From Didymodactylos carnosus (Eukaryota > Rotifera > Eurotatoria > Philodinida > Philodinidae), in the NCBI GenBank assembly GCA_905250885.1, contig CAJNOQ010002273.1, positions 1 to 25,244 on the forward strand: 25,244 nucleotides of DNA. Reading direction: 5' to 3'. Shown piece after piece: positions 14,160 through 25,117 of this stretch (position 1 is the stretch's first letter; each line of letters starts with the position of its first letter). Position numbers and translations under genes: made by a program. The notes below the pieces were generated by a model. The model made no database searches and was not told the DNA's origin. It saw nothing but the letters and a program-made list of their open reading frames with translations.

Positions 14160-15400
14160 ACATTCTGTAATCACCGGTAGAATATTTTCTTTCATCTACA
14201 TCATTTTCTTCCTATTCCAGTAAAATGCATATTTATTACAGATAACAATAATTTTTTTCGGTTTTTGTTTCTTTTGTCCTTGTAATTAAAACTCTCTTAG
14301 CAAGCACGTGTCAAACAGATAACGCTTTCTCCCGACACTTGCACATTAGCGAAACAGACGCGTACAAACAAACAGTTGCATAGTGAATTTTTTTCTCTTT
14401 TCTATGCGATATATTACCCAAAAGCGACATATGAATTATCTGTTTTGTAACAAAAACTAACATCAAAACAAAACATGCTTTTTAAGATTAAAAGTTAAAA
14501 TATTGTCTGTGTGATATTTATACTGAATACCATTTTTTTTTTCATATAATTCAATTGACATGTGCATATTTTTTTGAGAATTGATTCTGTTAGTATCGTA
14601 TAATGATTGAAATACCTACATTCGAATGGGAATCGTGATTAGCGCTTGAAATTATAGTGTATTTTCGGCACAGTTATGTCATGTGGATATATATGTGAAT
14701 CGATTTTTGGGTTAATTATGACCAGTACGTGTAAACCTCATGGAGTACACAGATACCAACTACCACTAAATTTCGGCAGCCCATACTATTCCAAATGGCA
14801 AAGCTGTCAAGAGTTTTGAACAATATAATGTATGTAGAAATCAAGATAAATGATTTTGAAGGGGTTACGCCCAGGACTTATGAAAAAAATGAGCGACATT
14901 TAAAGTACATTTAAGCAATACTTCAAGGTATGACGCATTTTTGTAAGAAAACAAACTTCACACCATCGAAGATTTTATGAAACGATAATATACTCTCCTT
15001 TTCAAAACAGAACACCACTCGGTTTCATACGATGTGTTAGTTAAATGTTATTACAAAAATAAACCATTGGCTCAGTTAATACAATCGATATATGATTTTA
15101 GAATAAATTAGTTTTTGTCACATAAACATTTGAGGTAGAATGATGTTTTATTTTGAAGAGACGAGTCTATTCTACAATTACTGCTTCGGAAAATCTTCGA
15201 TTGCTATTCATAATTGTCAGCTTAACCGTTTGTATATACAACAGATAAATTGACATATAATTAATTCCTCCATTAGATATGCTCTCTTTCGAACAGTTTA
15301 GTCCAATAACGAGAAAAACACATCTTAATCAAGGTAACACTAATAACCATCTTTGCATCCATGTAATTGCATGTAATTTATCCAAAGTAGGCGGGACTAT
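14160..15400. other. Gene-free spacer
   Basis: No convincing frame, RNA gene or element terminus was seen. Composition is more balanced around 14740-14830 and 15180-15240, but translations there give no recognisable motif. Confidence 0.45.
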
Positions 15401-15429
15401 TATATAAAGACGTCTGTTTGTACGTCTTT
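15401..15429 (+). promoter_or_regulatory. TATA-like box joined to an 8-bp hairpin
   Basis: TATATAAAG (15401-15409) runs directly into AAAGACGT (15406-15413), which pairs perfectly with ACGTCTTT (15422-15429) across an 8-nt loop. It lies about 160 bp upstream of the first retrotransposon-like frame, so it may belong to that element's 5' region. No transcript evidence is available. Confidence 0.25.
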
Positions 15430-15614
15430 TTCTCAAATGTTTAAGCGAACTCAAAAATTTTCAGTTTAGATAAAATGAAATTTTATATTCTGAACTATAA
15501 ACATAAACATCATTCCGATCTGTTCGGGTATACCATTTATCTAACAACTCAAGAAAATAAAAACTGTTGTGAAACAGAGAGACACTTTTTTGCTTAATAT
15601 AACTACAGTAAAAT

Positions 15615-15980
15615 ATCAGCTCATGATTTTTCGTATTCAATTTGAGGATATGCCAGTGAGATCAAATAGAACAACAACAAATGACGATGTTAATTCTGGC
15701 ATTTTCATGAACAATAACTCATTACTAACAACAATGATGCCGAATCAAAAAACAACATCGACAGTAGAAAGAGAAGTAAGAAATGGTTCAGAAGAAAACA
15801 CGAACATCGTTTCATCAATATAAGAATCGAATGAACCCGTTAGCACCCAGTTTTTTCCCTGAAGTTTTAAGTAATCCGCTAGAAAAAGCAATATGCAGAT
15901 TACAAAAGTGTAAAGTACCAGAAATAATAAGTAAAAATGTTATTAGTGTTTTGTCTGAGTGGTACTCAAGTAATTGGTAA
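15615..15980 (+). pseudogene. N-terminal region of the LINE, frameshifted, with PAM2-like motif
   Basis: Two overlapping frames (from 15569 and from 15783) appear to be one original protein split by a frameshift near 15815-15825. The first part is polar and disordered (Asn/Thr/Ser-rich). The second reads RMNPLAPSFFPEVLSNPLEK and then a Leu/Lys/Val-rich helix-like stretch to a stop after 15977. The NPxAxxFxP core (15831-15860) matches the PAM2 motif that binds the poly(A)-binding-protein MLLE domain. Assignment to the LINE is by position only; it could be an unrelated gene fragment. Confidence 0.5.
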
Positions 15981-16059
15981 ATATCTTGAGAGAATGGGAG
16001 ATATTCGGTGAAAGAAATAGTAACTCAGTTAAGTGTCAACAAATACCGCTAAATTTTCT

Positions 16060-16680
16060 TCTCTTTAATGGGGATCCAGAGATGGAATACTCGAGCTTTG
16101 GAAGTCGTTAATCTTTACCACCGCCGAGAGATTTCTTTTTGTATATGTATAGAAGTAGAACAGCTGTAGAAGAATTTCAAAGTATCGGAACTTGTGACTT
16201 TTCATCAAGAAGGAACCAATCATAGTGGGGGAGTATGTGTTGCGGTAGATGAATACTTAAGGGCAGTTGGAGTTGACGCAAGAATTACAAACACAGTGGT
16301 AGTAGATATAGTGGGATTGTGTGAACCCATCCAAGTGATAAGTATTTACTGGCCAAATAGTCAGGATCGAGATCTCCAAGACCTTCTACCAAACCTAATC
16401 GAAAAATACAGTACTAGCAGACGATTTTAACGCAACTGTAGTGGAATGGGGGATAAATCAAAAAACAGATAGTAGAGGAAATATTTTGCAAAAATGGGTT
16501 GAAAACAATGATCTCTCTTTCATCCCAGGTACTTTTAATTATTCTCGATGTTCAGAGCGGAACATAGATTTTATATTTTCAAATTTTGTAAGTCTAAAAG
16601 GAGAAAAGCTAAGTTATGCAGCGAGTGACCACTGGCCGTTGGTCTACACATCAAAGTGTAGACTAACGTTTTCAGATCTA
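16060..16680 (+). pseudogene. LINE endonuclease domain (EEP fold), broken
   Basis: After a stop-ridden N-terminal part (NIQRWNTRALE-like words), the frame from 16194 gives TFHQEGTNHSGGVCVAVDEY, as in LINE endonucleases. A shift near 16405-16415 leads into ADDFNA, the usual DFN motif, then GTFNYSR and RNIDFIFSN, and finally ASDHWPL, the SDHxP catalytic motif (16622-16642). The catalytic motifs survive although the frame is broken. Confidence 0.85.
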
Positions 16681-16942
16681 ATGGAATTTTTTCTCGTGTT
16701 TAATGGAAAGAGTACGAAATCATACTTTGTTTACTTCAAGATTTTTAGTTGGAGGAACAGAATAAGGCGTCATCACTTGAATGGTATAAAAACTATATCC
16801 GCTTTTTATGTGCGTTAAAAAGTCGAATCACTGTTTGAGTGAAACCGGAAAAATTAGTGTATTTCGGGAAGAGTGAAAGCTAGCTAAAATCGTTATCTTG
16901 AATAAAATTGGAGGCAGCCATTGATCTTGCAAGCAGTCTCGC

Positions 16943-17660
16943 CTTATTTCCATGTTAGCAACGCATTCAAAAATCGATGAGAAAATCATTTTAGAAAGAG
17001 TGAAAAAGTGGGCTGATTTAAATAATATTATTCCTCCTGAGCAGTCCCGTTTTAGACAAAGCTGCGTGACACAAACCACAATTTAGCTGACAATATCCCA
17101 ACCTAGCTGTATATTTCGATCACAAAAATGCATATGATATGGTGTGGTATGCAGGACTTATAGTTAAGTTCTTTAGATTAGGCATGCCACTGTATCTATT
17201 AAAGTTGATTTTATCCTGGCTACAAGGTAAAAAGCTTATGTAATTTTAAGTGAGTTTACTTCAACAACGTTTGTATTACATCTGGGTCTACCTCAAGGTA
17301 GTCCACTAAGTCCATTTCATTTTATTATTCTTCATTCAAATTTAGTGTGAAGAGTTGGGGCATATGCAGCACACATTTTCGCTGATGATATAGCAGTCTT
17401 AATTTCGCCCCCAGGTAGCGTCGATCTACGCATAATGTTAGACTATTTAAGAAGAGAGGACTCAAGTATGCGAGGAGGAGGCAAGTATGCGAGCGAGTTC
17501 ACGAATACTTTGTCCTCTGGAAACAACCAATCAATCACACTAAAACAGTTGGACAGTTATTTTATTCACAAGTAAAAAAAACGACCGTGGAAATTAATCT
17601 CAACGGTTGGAAGTTAGAATTGGTTTCAGAGTTTAAATATCTCGGTTTTATTTAACGAGT
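16943..17660 (+). pseudogene. LINE reverse transcriptase domain, broken
   Basis: Successive frames give LISMLATHSKIDEKII, then NNIIPPEQSRFRQ (fingers), then VYFDHKNAYDMVW (motif A with its Asp, from about 17106), then GLPQGSPLSP (motif B, near 17284-17313), then FADD (motif C, 17378-17389) and FKYLGF in the thumb (near 17631-17648). Stops after TTI, GKKLM and HSNLV, plus shifts between motifs, rule out activity. Confidence 0.9.
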
Positions 17661-17723
17661 AAACTTTCCTTAAAACGAACGGTTATCAAATACTCAAAAA
17701 ATATAGAAAAATCTTATGTAAAA

Positions 17724-18046
17724 TTGAGATGGTTAAAACGAAACAGACGGATATTAACCAATGTGCTACGTCTCTGTTTGTTTGCTTATTTGTTTCCGTT
17801 CTTCATTTGGATCTTCCCTTTTTTCCTACTACTACTTCATACTCAACAAGAATTATTTCATAGAAAATATTGTGTAGGCCTCCACACCATTCATCGATGT
17901 TATTTTGTGGAGAAGGGCGATCTTTTTAAAGTGGTAAACGAACCAAATCTGAACTTCCGCATCAAAAAGTATCTGTCTCGTAGACTCGCTAAAGTATATG
18001 AGACCGATTTGTTCTCATCCCTTTTTTATAATAACTTATTTTTCTA
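17724..18046 (+). pseudogene. LINE C-terminal tail fragment
   Basis: This continuous frame follows the thumb and reads LRWLKRNRRIL, a hydrophobic insert, then GLHTIHRC and RIKKYLSRRLAKVYETDLF. That pattern is common after the reverse transcriptase in this group. It ends in TAG. The hydrophobic FPFFIWIFPFFLLLL run looks like decay of the original sequence. Confidence 0.65.
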
Positions 18047-18425
18047 GGAAAATTTCTCAGAGAGTAAATGTGGTCAATTTTGTCGCCTGAAACGTGTAAA
18101 AAAGATGTTACATGAACATGTATCTTCTATTGTTAAACGGTCAGAGTTTTTAGAGAAGAAGTAGGAAACTAAAAGGTTGTTCTTATGTATGTGTATGTGA
18201 TATCCTTCTCTTGTTTTTTGTTTAGAAAGATGTTGTAACTCGTGTTCATCCTCTTTCTTCTTTTACGGCGCTACTTTATTTTTCTTTCTTCACAACCTAT
18301 ATTCGTGTAGAGGTTTAGAATGTTTTCTAAAAGTATTACTTGTTTTTGTATTCTAGATACTTTTGTTATTCTGTGCTGTCGGTGCATATGTCTAACTTTA
18401 TTTCGGAAACGCTCCAGAGCGTAGT

Positions 18426-18431
18426 AATAAA
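18426..18431 (+). terminator. LINE 3' end: AATAAA before an A-run
   Basis: AATAAA followed 14 nt later by seven As. This is the likely 3' terminus of the element. Confidence 0.45.
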
Positions 18432-18451
18432 GATCGCATAATCTAAAAAAA

Positions 18452-19284
18452 TTGTTCTTCGTATTAGTACTTTAACTAAACTTTACAACTCGACAAAGAG
18501 AAGAGCAGCAAAAAGCCAAGACGTGTGATGTTAAGTAATTTGGAAGTGTTATGACAATTATATTAGTAGTAGTATTTTTGTTTCTTTTTTTGTCATTTCT
18601 ATCACCCGAGAGTGGTTGTAATATAAATAGAGTACAGACGGTGATAAAATAACAATTCTATTGATTGTGGAAACACTCTCGGTTTTTCTTATCTTTCCGA
18701 TATGGTAAAACGATAATGAAATGGACAATACAATTATTTCTTGTCAGCCATTGGTGACGAGCAATAGATATGGATACTCCTTACAGGCACAAAAATTTGA
18801 TTCTTAAAAGCGAGAAAGAAAACAAAAATAAGAAATACAAAATAAATGATAGAATCCATCTAAGTATGTATATCAGCTCATTTTATTATTTCCTCTCGAG
18901 TGGTTCCATAATGAGCACAAAGAAAATTTCATTATATCACATATAACTGTGAATATTTACATTTGGTGAAGTTTCATTGGTTCCTTGCCAATTATTCATT
19001 TATTCATTAAAGAAAGCTTGTATAGTAGATAACAGGTAGTTTTCACAGCTAACCACACTACGCTGTTCCCAGGAGACCGTTCAAACGATCATGCATACAT
19101 CGAGGGATGATGTAATCCGTACACTCAAATCGAGTTTTTCCGCTAATAAAATATATGTATTTTTATATGTGTACTTTATTTTGAAGTTCTCTTAATTCTA
19201 TACAAAGTGAAATATTCAGAGGTTCTGGATCATCAATTCAGTCACTTTAGGTTGGTTCGCAAACGGTGTCTGTTATAGTTACGG
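18452..19284. other. Gene-free stretch after the LINE
   Basis: No frames with recognisable content. A slightly GC-richer piece at 19045-19115 gave no match to any family I know. Confidence 0.45.
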
Positions 19285-19341
19285 ACAGTCCATTTGCACG
19301 ACGAAAATAAAGGTAATGTCAGATTTCTTTCTGATGTCTGG
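19285..19341 (+). repeat. 56/57-bp dispersed repeat with hairpin, left copy
   Basis: Contains the block CGAAAATAAAGGTAATGTC followed by a TCAGA/TCTGA stem with a 6-nt loop. It is nearly identical to 25029-25084 in the same orientation. Similarity stops abruptly on both sides. Confidence 0.8.
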
Positions 19342-19550
19342 CTTTGACGGAAATGCACAATTCATCTAATCTTCAGCCAAAAGTTATCACGTCTGGAAAA
19401 AAAAGTTTTTTACACGTTTTTGTCTGCAAAAACGTGTACAAAACTAAGAGGTAAAGATGGATCTTCTTAATGGATCAATTAAACTTGATTAGTACTGCAT
19501 AACTTTGCAGAGCATGTTGTACTAGGATGCGCGATGCCTTCATTAAATTC

Positions 19551-19605
19551 AACAAGTTTGCAAGCTTGTTCCGCCTACGGGCGGAAAGCAAAAACACAAA
19601 AGTGT
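19551..19605. repeat. Three consecutive small hairpins
   Basis: 19551-19570 is a self-complementary 20-mer (AACAAGTTTG/CAAGCTTGTT, with one G-U pair as RNA). 19569-19586 is TTCCGCC-TACG-GGCGGAA, a 7-bp GC-rich stem with a tetraloop. 19594-19605 is ACAC-AAAA-GTGT. They abut within 55 bp and have no coding context. Confidence 0.6.
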
Positions 19606-22600
19606 CCATGCATAATAAATAGTGACTGGGAACTGCCGCATGATGACTACTAGATCTTTCAGACGTATTTAAAAGTAGAGATCTGCAAACCGATCTTGGA
19701 ATTCGGGTTCAACCTTTCGCAGTACACTTTTCACCCTTATTGACGGTCCTAACGTCAAATAAAACTTTCCCTTTTATTATTAAGCACCAAAACATGCGCT
19801 GATTTATACAACTCCAATATCTTAACTGCTCGATTGCACAAGAAACACAATACATCATTGTCTACACACTATTAAAGTAATTAATGGCACAAGATCAACT
19901 CGTAGTGTTTCCTCGTAGGACTGTACTGGGTAAATAGTGCCATGCAGAATGGTATCAAAAAACATCTCTAACAGATGAGTATTGACGAACTATGCTATCA
20001 TGAAAGTTTCGTGTCAAGTAAGATCTGCTTAATAATTAAACGATGGTAGAGACCTCATTGGATTTAAGCAAATATAAATATTGGGAATTATGGACTAATA
20101 TACTTACTTATGCATACCTTAGTATCAAACATTTCCTTACACAGAAGTACAGAGCGATCTGCGAGTGCGAGTGCAAGTGTATTATAATACTCGAAAGTAA
20201 ATGCTGTAGCGATCCCATTCAGACCTAAAACTTAGTCTTACACGAACCACTACATCACATGTTGGCTTGATACACATGATAACTCTTGTAATGCATTCTC
20301 TTTCCCTCAGATGTAGTCCATATACTAATGCTCTTATATTTATTAATAACGTCTTTTTGTAATAGTTTATATAACATGAGTTGTAACTCCTGATAGAATT
20401 AACGTGAGAAACCACATGATATGATCTATGAATTAAAATTAATAATTGCACACCTTCCCACAGCCTATATTGTCTCATTTTCTCATCATATGCAGAAAAA
20501 TGCGCAGTTTGAACAATAACCAAGGGCTCTAGTGCCTAAACATCGACTAAATATACAATAACTAAAAATTCGAAATAGTAGTCGTGTTCTCTGTCTTTAT
20601 ACACTGCCAAAATGCTTTGTTTATGTGAATCAAGAAAAACGACTGAATAAGATGAAACTTTTACATGATCGAAAAAAATCCTACTAAACCAGTAGAATTA
20701 TATTAAGAACCTTTGTTTTGTGAAAACTTCCAAGGACACGTCCGTTCTCCGAAGAAGATGGAAGTCTGAGGTTTATTTTTATACAGAAAATCATAGGAGA
20801 AAATGGACCTCGGACAATGTTGGGGTTTACATAATCTTAAAATGGGATGTGCATAGTCTTAATCACATGCAAATGGAGTTTACATAACCTTAATTTCTTG
20901 TTAAGAATAGGCAAGAACGTTAGTAGGTAAGGCTGTAGAAATATAGTCGCGCCAGTGTGTTTGCTAGAAGGCTCGCTGTCCCTAGTAAAGGTCACGGAAG
21001 TTTTCATACTTTTTGCTCCACAGGCAAGCGTTTTTGTCGAAACGCATGAAGATTCAGAACTTTTCAATACCATTCTTTCCATAATATCACAACTTCTTCA
21101 ATTGTTCATCTCGGTAAACTTGACTTAGCTATATTAATTTCATCAGGTTTTTAGATTCTATCCCAGAAACTAACATTACCATCACATTCAGCGTGGCTGA
21201 TAACATATGTTTGCATATGCAATTCTAGTAAGTATTTCATCTAAAATTGTGGAACTAAGATCTTTATTATTGCATATATTGATGTATCCTGATGTCTACT
21301 TTCGAAAAGCGAAAACTGTGGATCTCTATCTTTCATCTTAACTACTAGTTTATTGATTGTATCTGATGAGGTCCTGTCGTTATACTGCACTGCCACGATA
21401 TCGCTGTTTCCTCAAATTTGAGCGGAAACTGGCACCGTTTACAATCACAGATTATATGAACAGTAGATACACGTTATTCAAAAACCATTCACTCTCATTC
21501 TGTTTTGAACTGGATAGTAGCATACAGTCTCTTCGCTAATAATAAATAATTTAATGCCAAAAGCGTACGGTAGAGAAACAAGAAAAAAGAATTCTTTTAT
21601 GCTTCGTCGTCGCTTTTCTGCTAGCTCAATCATTTTATATTGGCATTAAAAAATAATGGGGTTTTACATAGAATAATAAAAGAACATTATTCCATCAATA
21701 CGAGCACGATCATAAATCGAATTTGTGAGTGTTTCATGTAATTGCTGAAGAGGTACTCAAATATCGTATAAGACCATAGTTGAACAAATTTTCATAAACT
21801 ATGTAAACAATAATACTAATTTCATAGACTATAATCTCTTTTTAACAACGAAGTTAACTTTCATCATTAATTTGACTATAAAATGAATCATATTTCACAT
21901 GATTTAGTAAATAAGTACAAAAGTTTAGACTAATCATATGAACTGTTCGTTTACAATACAAAGAACTTTTATTCAGTGACTTTTCTCCATCAAGTGCAAC
22001 AATAAACAAAAACGTGGGGTCCAAATAAATAAGACAATCTATAACTCTTCCGTAGACCATACTATAAGAGAGTAACTATAAAAGACAATTATTTACTACT
22101 AAAAGTATTTTTCACGTGCATATTTTGAGAAAATAGAGGTACGAATAGTATAACCTACAAGCATAATATTTGCTTTTCATGACTAGATTCTTGTTTTTTG
22201 CCCATTAACTTTTTTAGAAGGGTTCGTGAGTCCCGAAGAATTCGATACAGATCGAGTCGTCAAGAGGTAGACTTAAAGAAAAATATCTCAAGGAAAAATA
22301 CGGTTATGGAATTAAAAATCTTACTTTAACTATACAAAACTGCTTGAATTAAGTTTGTTCATATTATCTCTATTAATTTATAGAACCCACGTTTTTTGAG
22401 CCTCATATCTTTATGATTTTCGTTTAAGCATCTATGAAAATGCGACGATAAAGTGAGAACTTCATAATTTGAATTAGTTTGTTATGGCAGTGAGCATAAG
22501 AAGAAAAATGTGCTGAAGGATTAAGTTCCTGCAGATAGAGTATAAAGAGTTTGTTTTTTTGTACAGCAAGCTTACATAAAGTATGTCACATACATGAAGT

Positions 22601-24240
22601 TAATAACTGGTTTGAGTTATTTCCTAGCGAAATAAAATTTACACTCAGCAAATGTTTGTTCAACTGTGCTGATCTTTTTTGCAATAAAATGTGTCTACGT
22701 AGGTGTGATATTTACATGTCATTCTACTGTGACAGAACGTGAAGTCTCGCTTCAATTCATACATTATCGTCGAGCTCAATTATTTATAGTGTTCGATCAC
22801 TCGTGATGCATGCGGTAAGTGTCCTAGAATATTTTCAACTAGAAAACATTTCTGCTCATAATCCTGTCTGACCAACTTATTCAGATACAAGATGTCGCTA
22901 TGTGACCAAAGTCCCTACATACACTTGATTCTGATTAAAATCCACTTAAAAAATTCAAGAACAAAGAGCGATTGTGCAAAGTACGTTCAAATATCGAAAC
23001 CACGTGATGTATTGATTTTCAAAGTAAGATAAATTGCTGTGACTGAGTATGTTCGAAAACGAGCTTCATTCTAGTGTTAAATTGAGGAAAGAGATTTGTA
23101 CAAGTTATTGAAAATGTTACGTGATTCGATATAGAAAAGATCAACAGGAGTCCGGTCAGACTGGTTATTTCAAATTCCAACTCCGAGTCATTCCTATCAG
23201 CAGAGTCAGAAGTGGGTTTCAAATTTTTAACTAAGGACAGTGACCCTAACCGTCTTAGATTGCATTTTCTTTCGTTGCATTGCAACGTTCCTTTTGAAAT
23301 TACGAGCGGCATGCTCAAAAGAGAAATATCAAAAGCAGTACATTCCCATTACTTTCCAACAAGAAGAGCAATATCAATGTGAGTATAGGACATTTATCAT
23401 TTATATTTACGATGATGTAGAAAAGAGTATAAGTACAAATCTGTATTCGTTTGAAATGCAAATTTTTGCTTACATGCGTCATTATGTCAATAATGAAAAA
23501 CACTTACCAGTACAGCAGACGAACACTGAGTAACTACAAAATGAAATTAATGTCATATGCCTTTGTGTATCACGATTTTTCACCAAGTCTTAAATCTCAC
23601 ATTCAATTTCATACCAATTGAACAATATATAGTCGTTCTAAACGCGATAATACAAAAAGAGAAAATAATATTGATGCTATCTATCGATGATATTAAAAAA
23701 TCTAAGCAGATATATGATCTTGTTTTCTTTTTTTTTCTTCGTTCTTTTTTCTATTTCAGAACAAATCAAAAGATTAACGACGAAAGCGGGTCTTTTCCAT
23801 CGTGTTTCTCTTTTATTTCATGTGTCGAAATATTAACTCTCTCAACACTTTATACAGTAAAGCAAAAAAAAGCAAAAAAAAGAAATCAAGGAAAATCTCA
23901 TCTCGTACGAGTGTATTTGTAATATATCATCATCATCATATTCTCAATCGTGTAGATACTAGATATAACAACATCAACAACAAGGCCGAAAAATAGAGAG
24001 AGAAGGCGCACAATAAAATCCCTTTTTTTTGTCTCCTACACACACTAATAATATACTCTAAATTCATTTATTTTATTATGATTTTATTCCTTCGTTCTTT
24101 GCTGCGTGCTTCTATATATTAAAATAAAACTGCAAAATCCGAGAACCATATCAAACGAAAGCCCATGAAGTTGTGAGCAAGAAACTGTGACTAAAATATC
24201 GGCGCAGTATCAGATGCGAGACCGACATTAGAGAAGTGCA
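19606..24240. other. Long stretch without a recognised gene
   Basis: Several open frames of 60-120 codons occur (for example 20182-20523 minus, 20837-21082 minus, 23019-23318 minus, 23240-23533 plus, 23557-23922 plus). None shows a domain motif, exon pattern or convincing composition. Minor items are a short direct repeat GTTTACATAAYCTTAA at 20823-20838 and 20877-20892 and a WD-repeat-like word on the minus strand near 21155-21195. Confidence 0.4.
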
Positions 24241-24249
24241 GGATACCCT

Positions 24250-24303
24250 TACCCTACTCTATTTTATGGTACAGTGAGGGCTCCGAAATCACACAGTAGG
24301 GTA
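24250..24303. repeat. 9-bp inverted repeat
   Basis: TACCCTACT at 24250-24258 pairs with AGTAGGGTA at 24295-24303 across 36 bp. Function unknown. Confidence 0.55.
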
Positions 24304-24483
24304 GAACTAGGGCTTTGTTTGACTAACTCGGATGAACCATATCGTAACTAACAAAGTAATTAAATACAGAAGTCAGTCGTGAACGTTATGCTGCTAAGAA
24401 ATATTAAAATATGGTGATTTCATCTATGACTTGTATAAAAAAGTAAAAGAAATGATCATCATGAAAAAATCTCAGAATTTTCG

Positions 24484-24630
24484 ATGGATAAGGCCAAGGA
24501 TCAAGGAAGAGCTACCTTGCACATCTCTAACCGACATTATCGACTGCTGATGGACATGGGGACTGATATTACATTTTCCTCGATAACGATACATAGCCAA
24601 ATACAATGGCCCAAATATTCTTCTAACTAA
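24484..24630 (+). pseudogene. Retropepsin-like protease relic of an LTR-type retroelement
   Basis: The frame is open from 24439 to a TAA at 24628-24630. It reads GRATLHISN, then LLMDMGTDITF, then IQWPKYSS. This matches the retroviral-type aspartic protease layout (R-x-T strand, LLDTGADxT active site, downstream WP). The catalytic Asp is kept but the invariant Thr of DTG is Met, and the frame stops early, so it is an inactive fragment. No gag, reverse transcriptase or LTR was recognised next to it. Confidence 0.5.
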
Positions 24631-25028
24631 TACTCTCAAATTCGTATGTGTAAATAAAAAGATCTAAACATGAAGTAGGGCGTGCTTATTATTTTAAAAT
24701 TTCGAAAAAAATGAGAGCAGCCTAAAGTGTAGAATATTTTTGGACGATAACAAGGAAAAATTAGACGTAAATTATTTCACTGGAAGGAGTTTTTCCAGCA
24801 CAAGCAAACGGTGTGTTTTATGTTGTTTTAAATTCTCAATTCACAAAACTTAGAAAAATCTTTTAAAAAAGGTCGATTTTTGTCAACTTCGCGATTAATT
24901 CAACGGAACTCTCCTCTCTACAATGAAACTTGATCGCTGTAATATAATATTTTCCGGTAGGACAGGCTTAGAACTACCTTTGATAAAAAATTGCAGATAT
25001 CCTCCTTTTTGCTTTTCAGAAAAACACT

Positions 25029-25084
25029 ACAGTCCCTTTGCACAACGAAAATAAAGGTAATGTCAGATTCTGTCTGATGTCTGG
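25029..25084 (+). repeat. 56/57-bp dispersed repeat with hairpin, right copy
   Basis: Direct copy of 19285-19341. It differs at two positions before the hairpin and in loop sequence and length (5 versus 6 nt), while the TCAGA/TCTGA stem and flanks are unchanged. Confidence 0.8.
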
Positions 25085-25117
25085 GTACAGCTGTTTTACC
25101 CGTAAAGTTAGATCTCC

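Larger units (their letters stand above)
15569..18451 (+). mobile_element. Degenerate non-LTR (LINE) retrotransposon, EN-RT type
   Basis: In order on the plus strand: an N-terminal region, an apurinic-type endonuclease, a reverse transcriptase with recognisable motifs, a C-terminal tail and a 3' end with AATAAA (18426-18431) just before a short A-run (18445-18451). Multiple frameshifts and stops break it, so it is dead. The EN-RT order without a visible RNase H places it in the broad I/Jockey/CR1-like group. The clade was not resolved. The 5' boundary is approximate. Confidence 0.85.

Noticed and set aside
13925-14223. Two overlapping Ser/Leu-rich plus-strand frames
   Set aside because: They are translations of the TC microsatellite.
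16828-17079. 83-codon minus-strand frame
   Set aside because: It is antisense to the LINE reverse transcriptase fingers region, whose plus-strand motifs are clear.
19303-19345. Hammerhead ribozyme in the 56-bp repeat (GAAA, GTC and CTGATG are all present)
   Set aside because: The core reads CTGATGT rather than CTGANGA, and stems I-III cannot all be formed around the GTC.
19700-19725. tRNA T-arm-like GGTTCAACC
   Set aside because: It does not fit the T-loop consensus, and no acceptor, D or anticodon stems surround it.
20182-20523. 113-codon minus-strand frame
   Set aside because: No recognisable motif, no exon signals and no supporting neighbour. It is likely a chance frame.
23019-23996. 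Several overlapping 60-121 codon frames on both strands
   Set aside because: They overlap each other in conflicting frames, contain homopolymer-derived Phe/Lys runs and show no domain motifs.
19285-25084. The 56-bp repeats as the two LTRs of a 5.8-kb retroelement containing the protease relic
   Set aside because: The copies are far too short for LTRs, lack TG...CA ends and primer-binding context, and the protease lies close to the right copy, which contradicts gag-pro-pol order.
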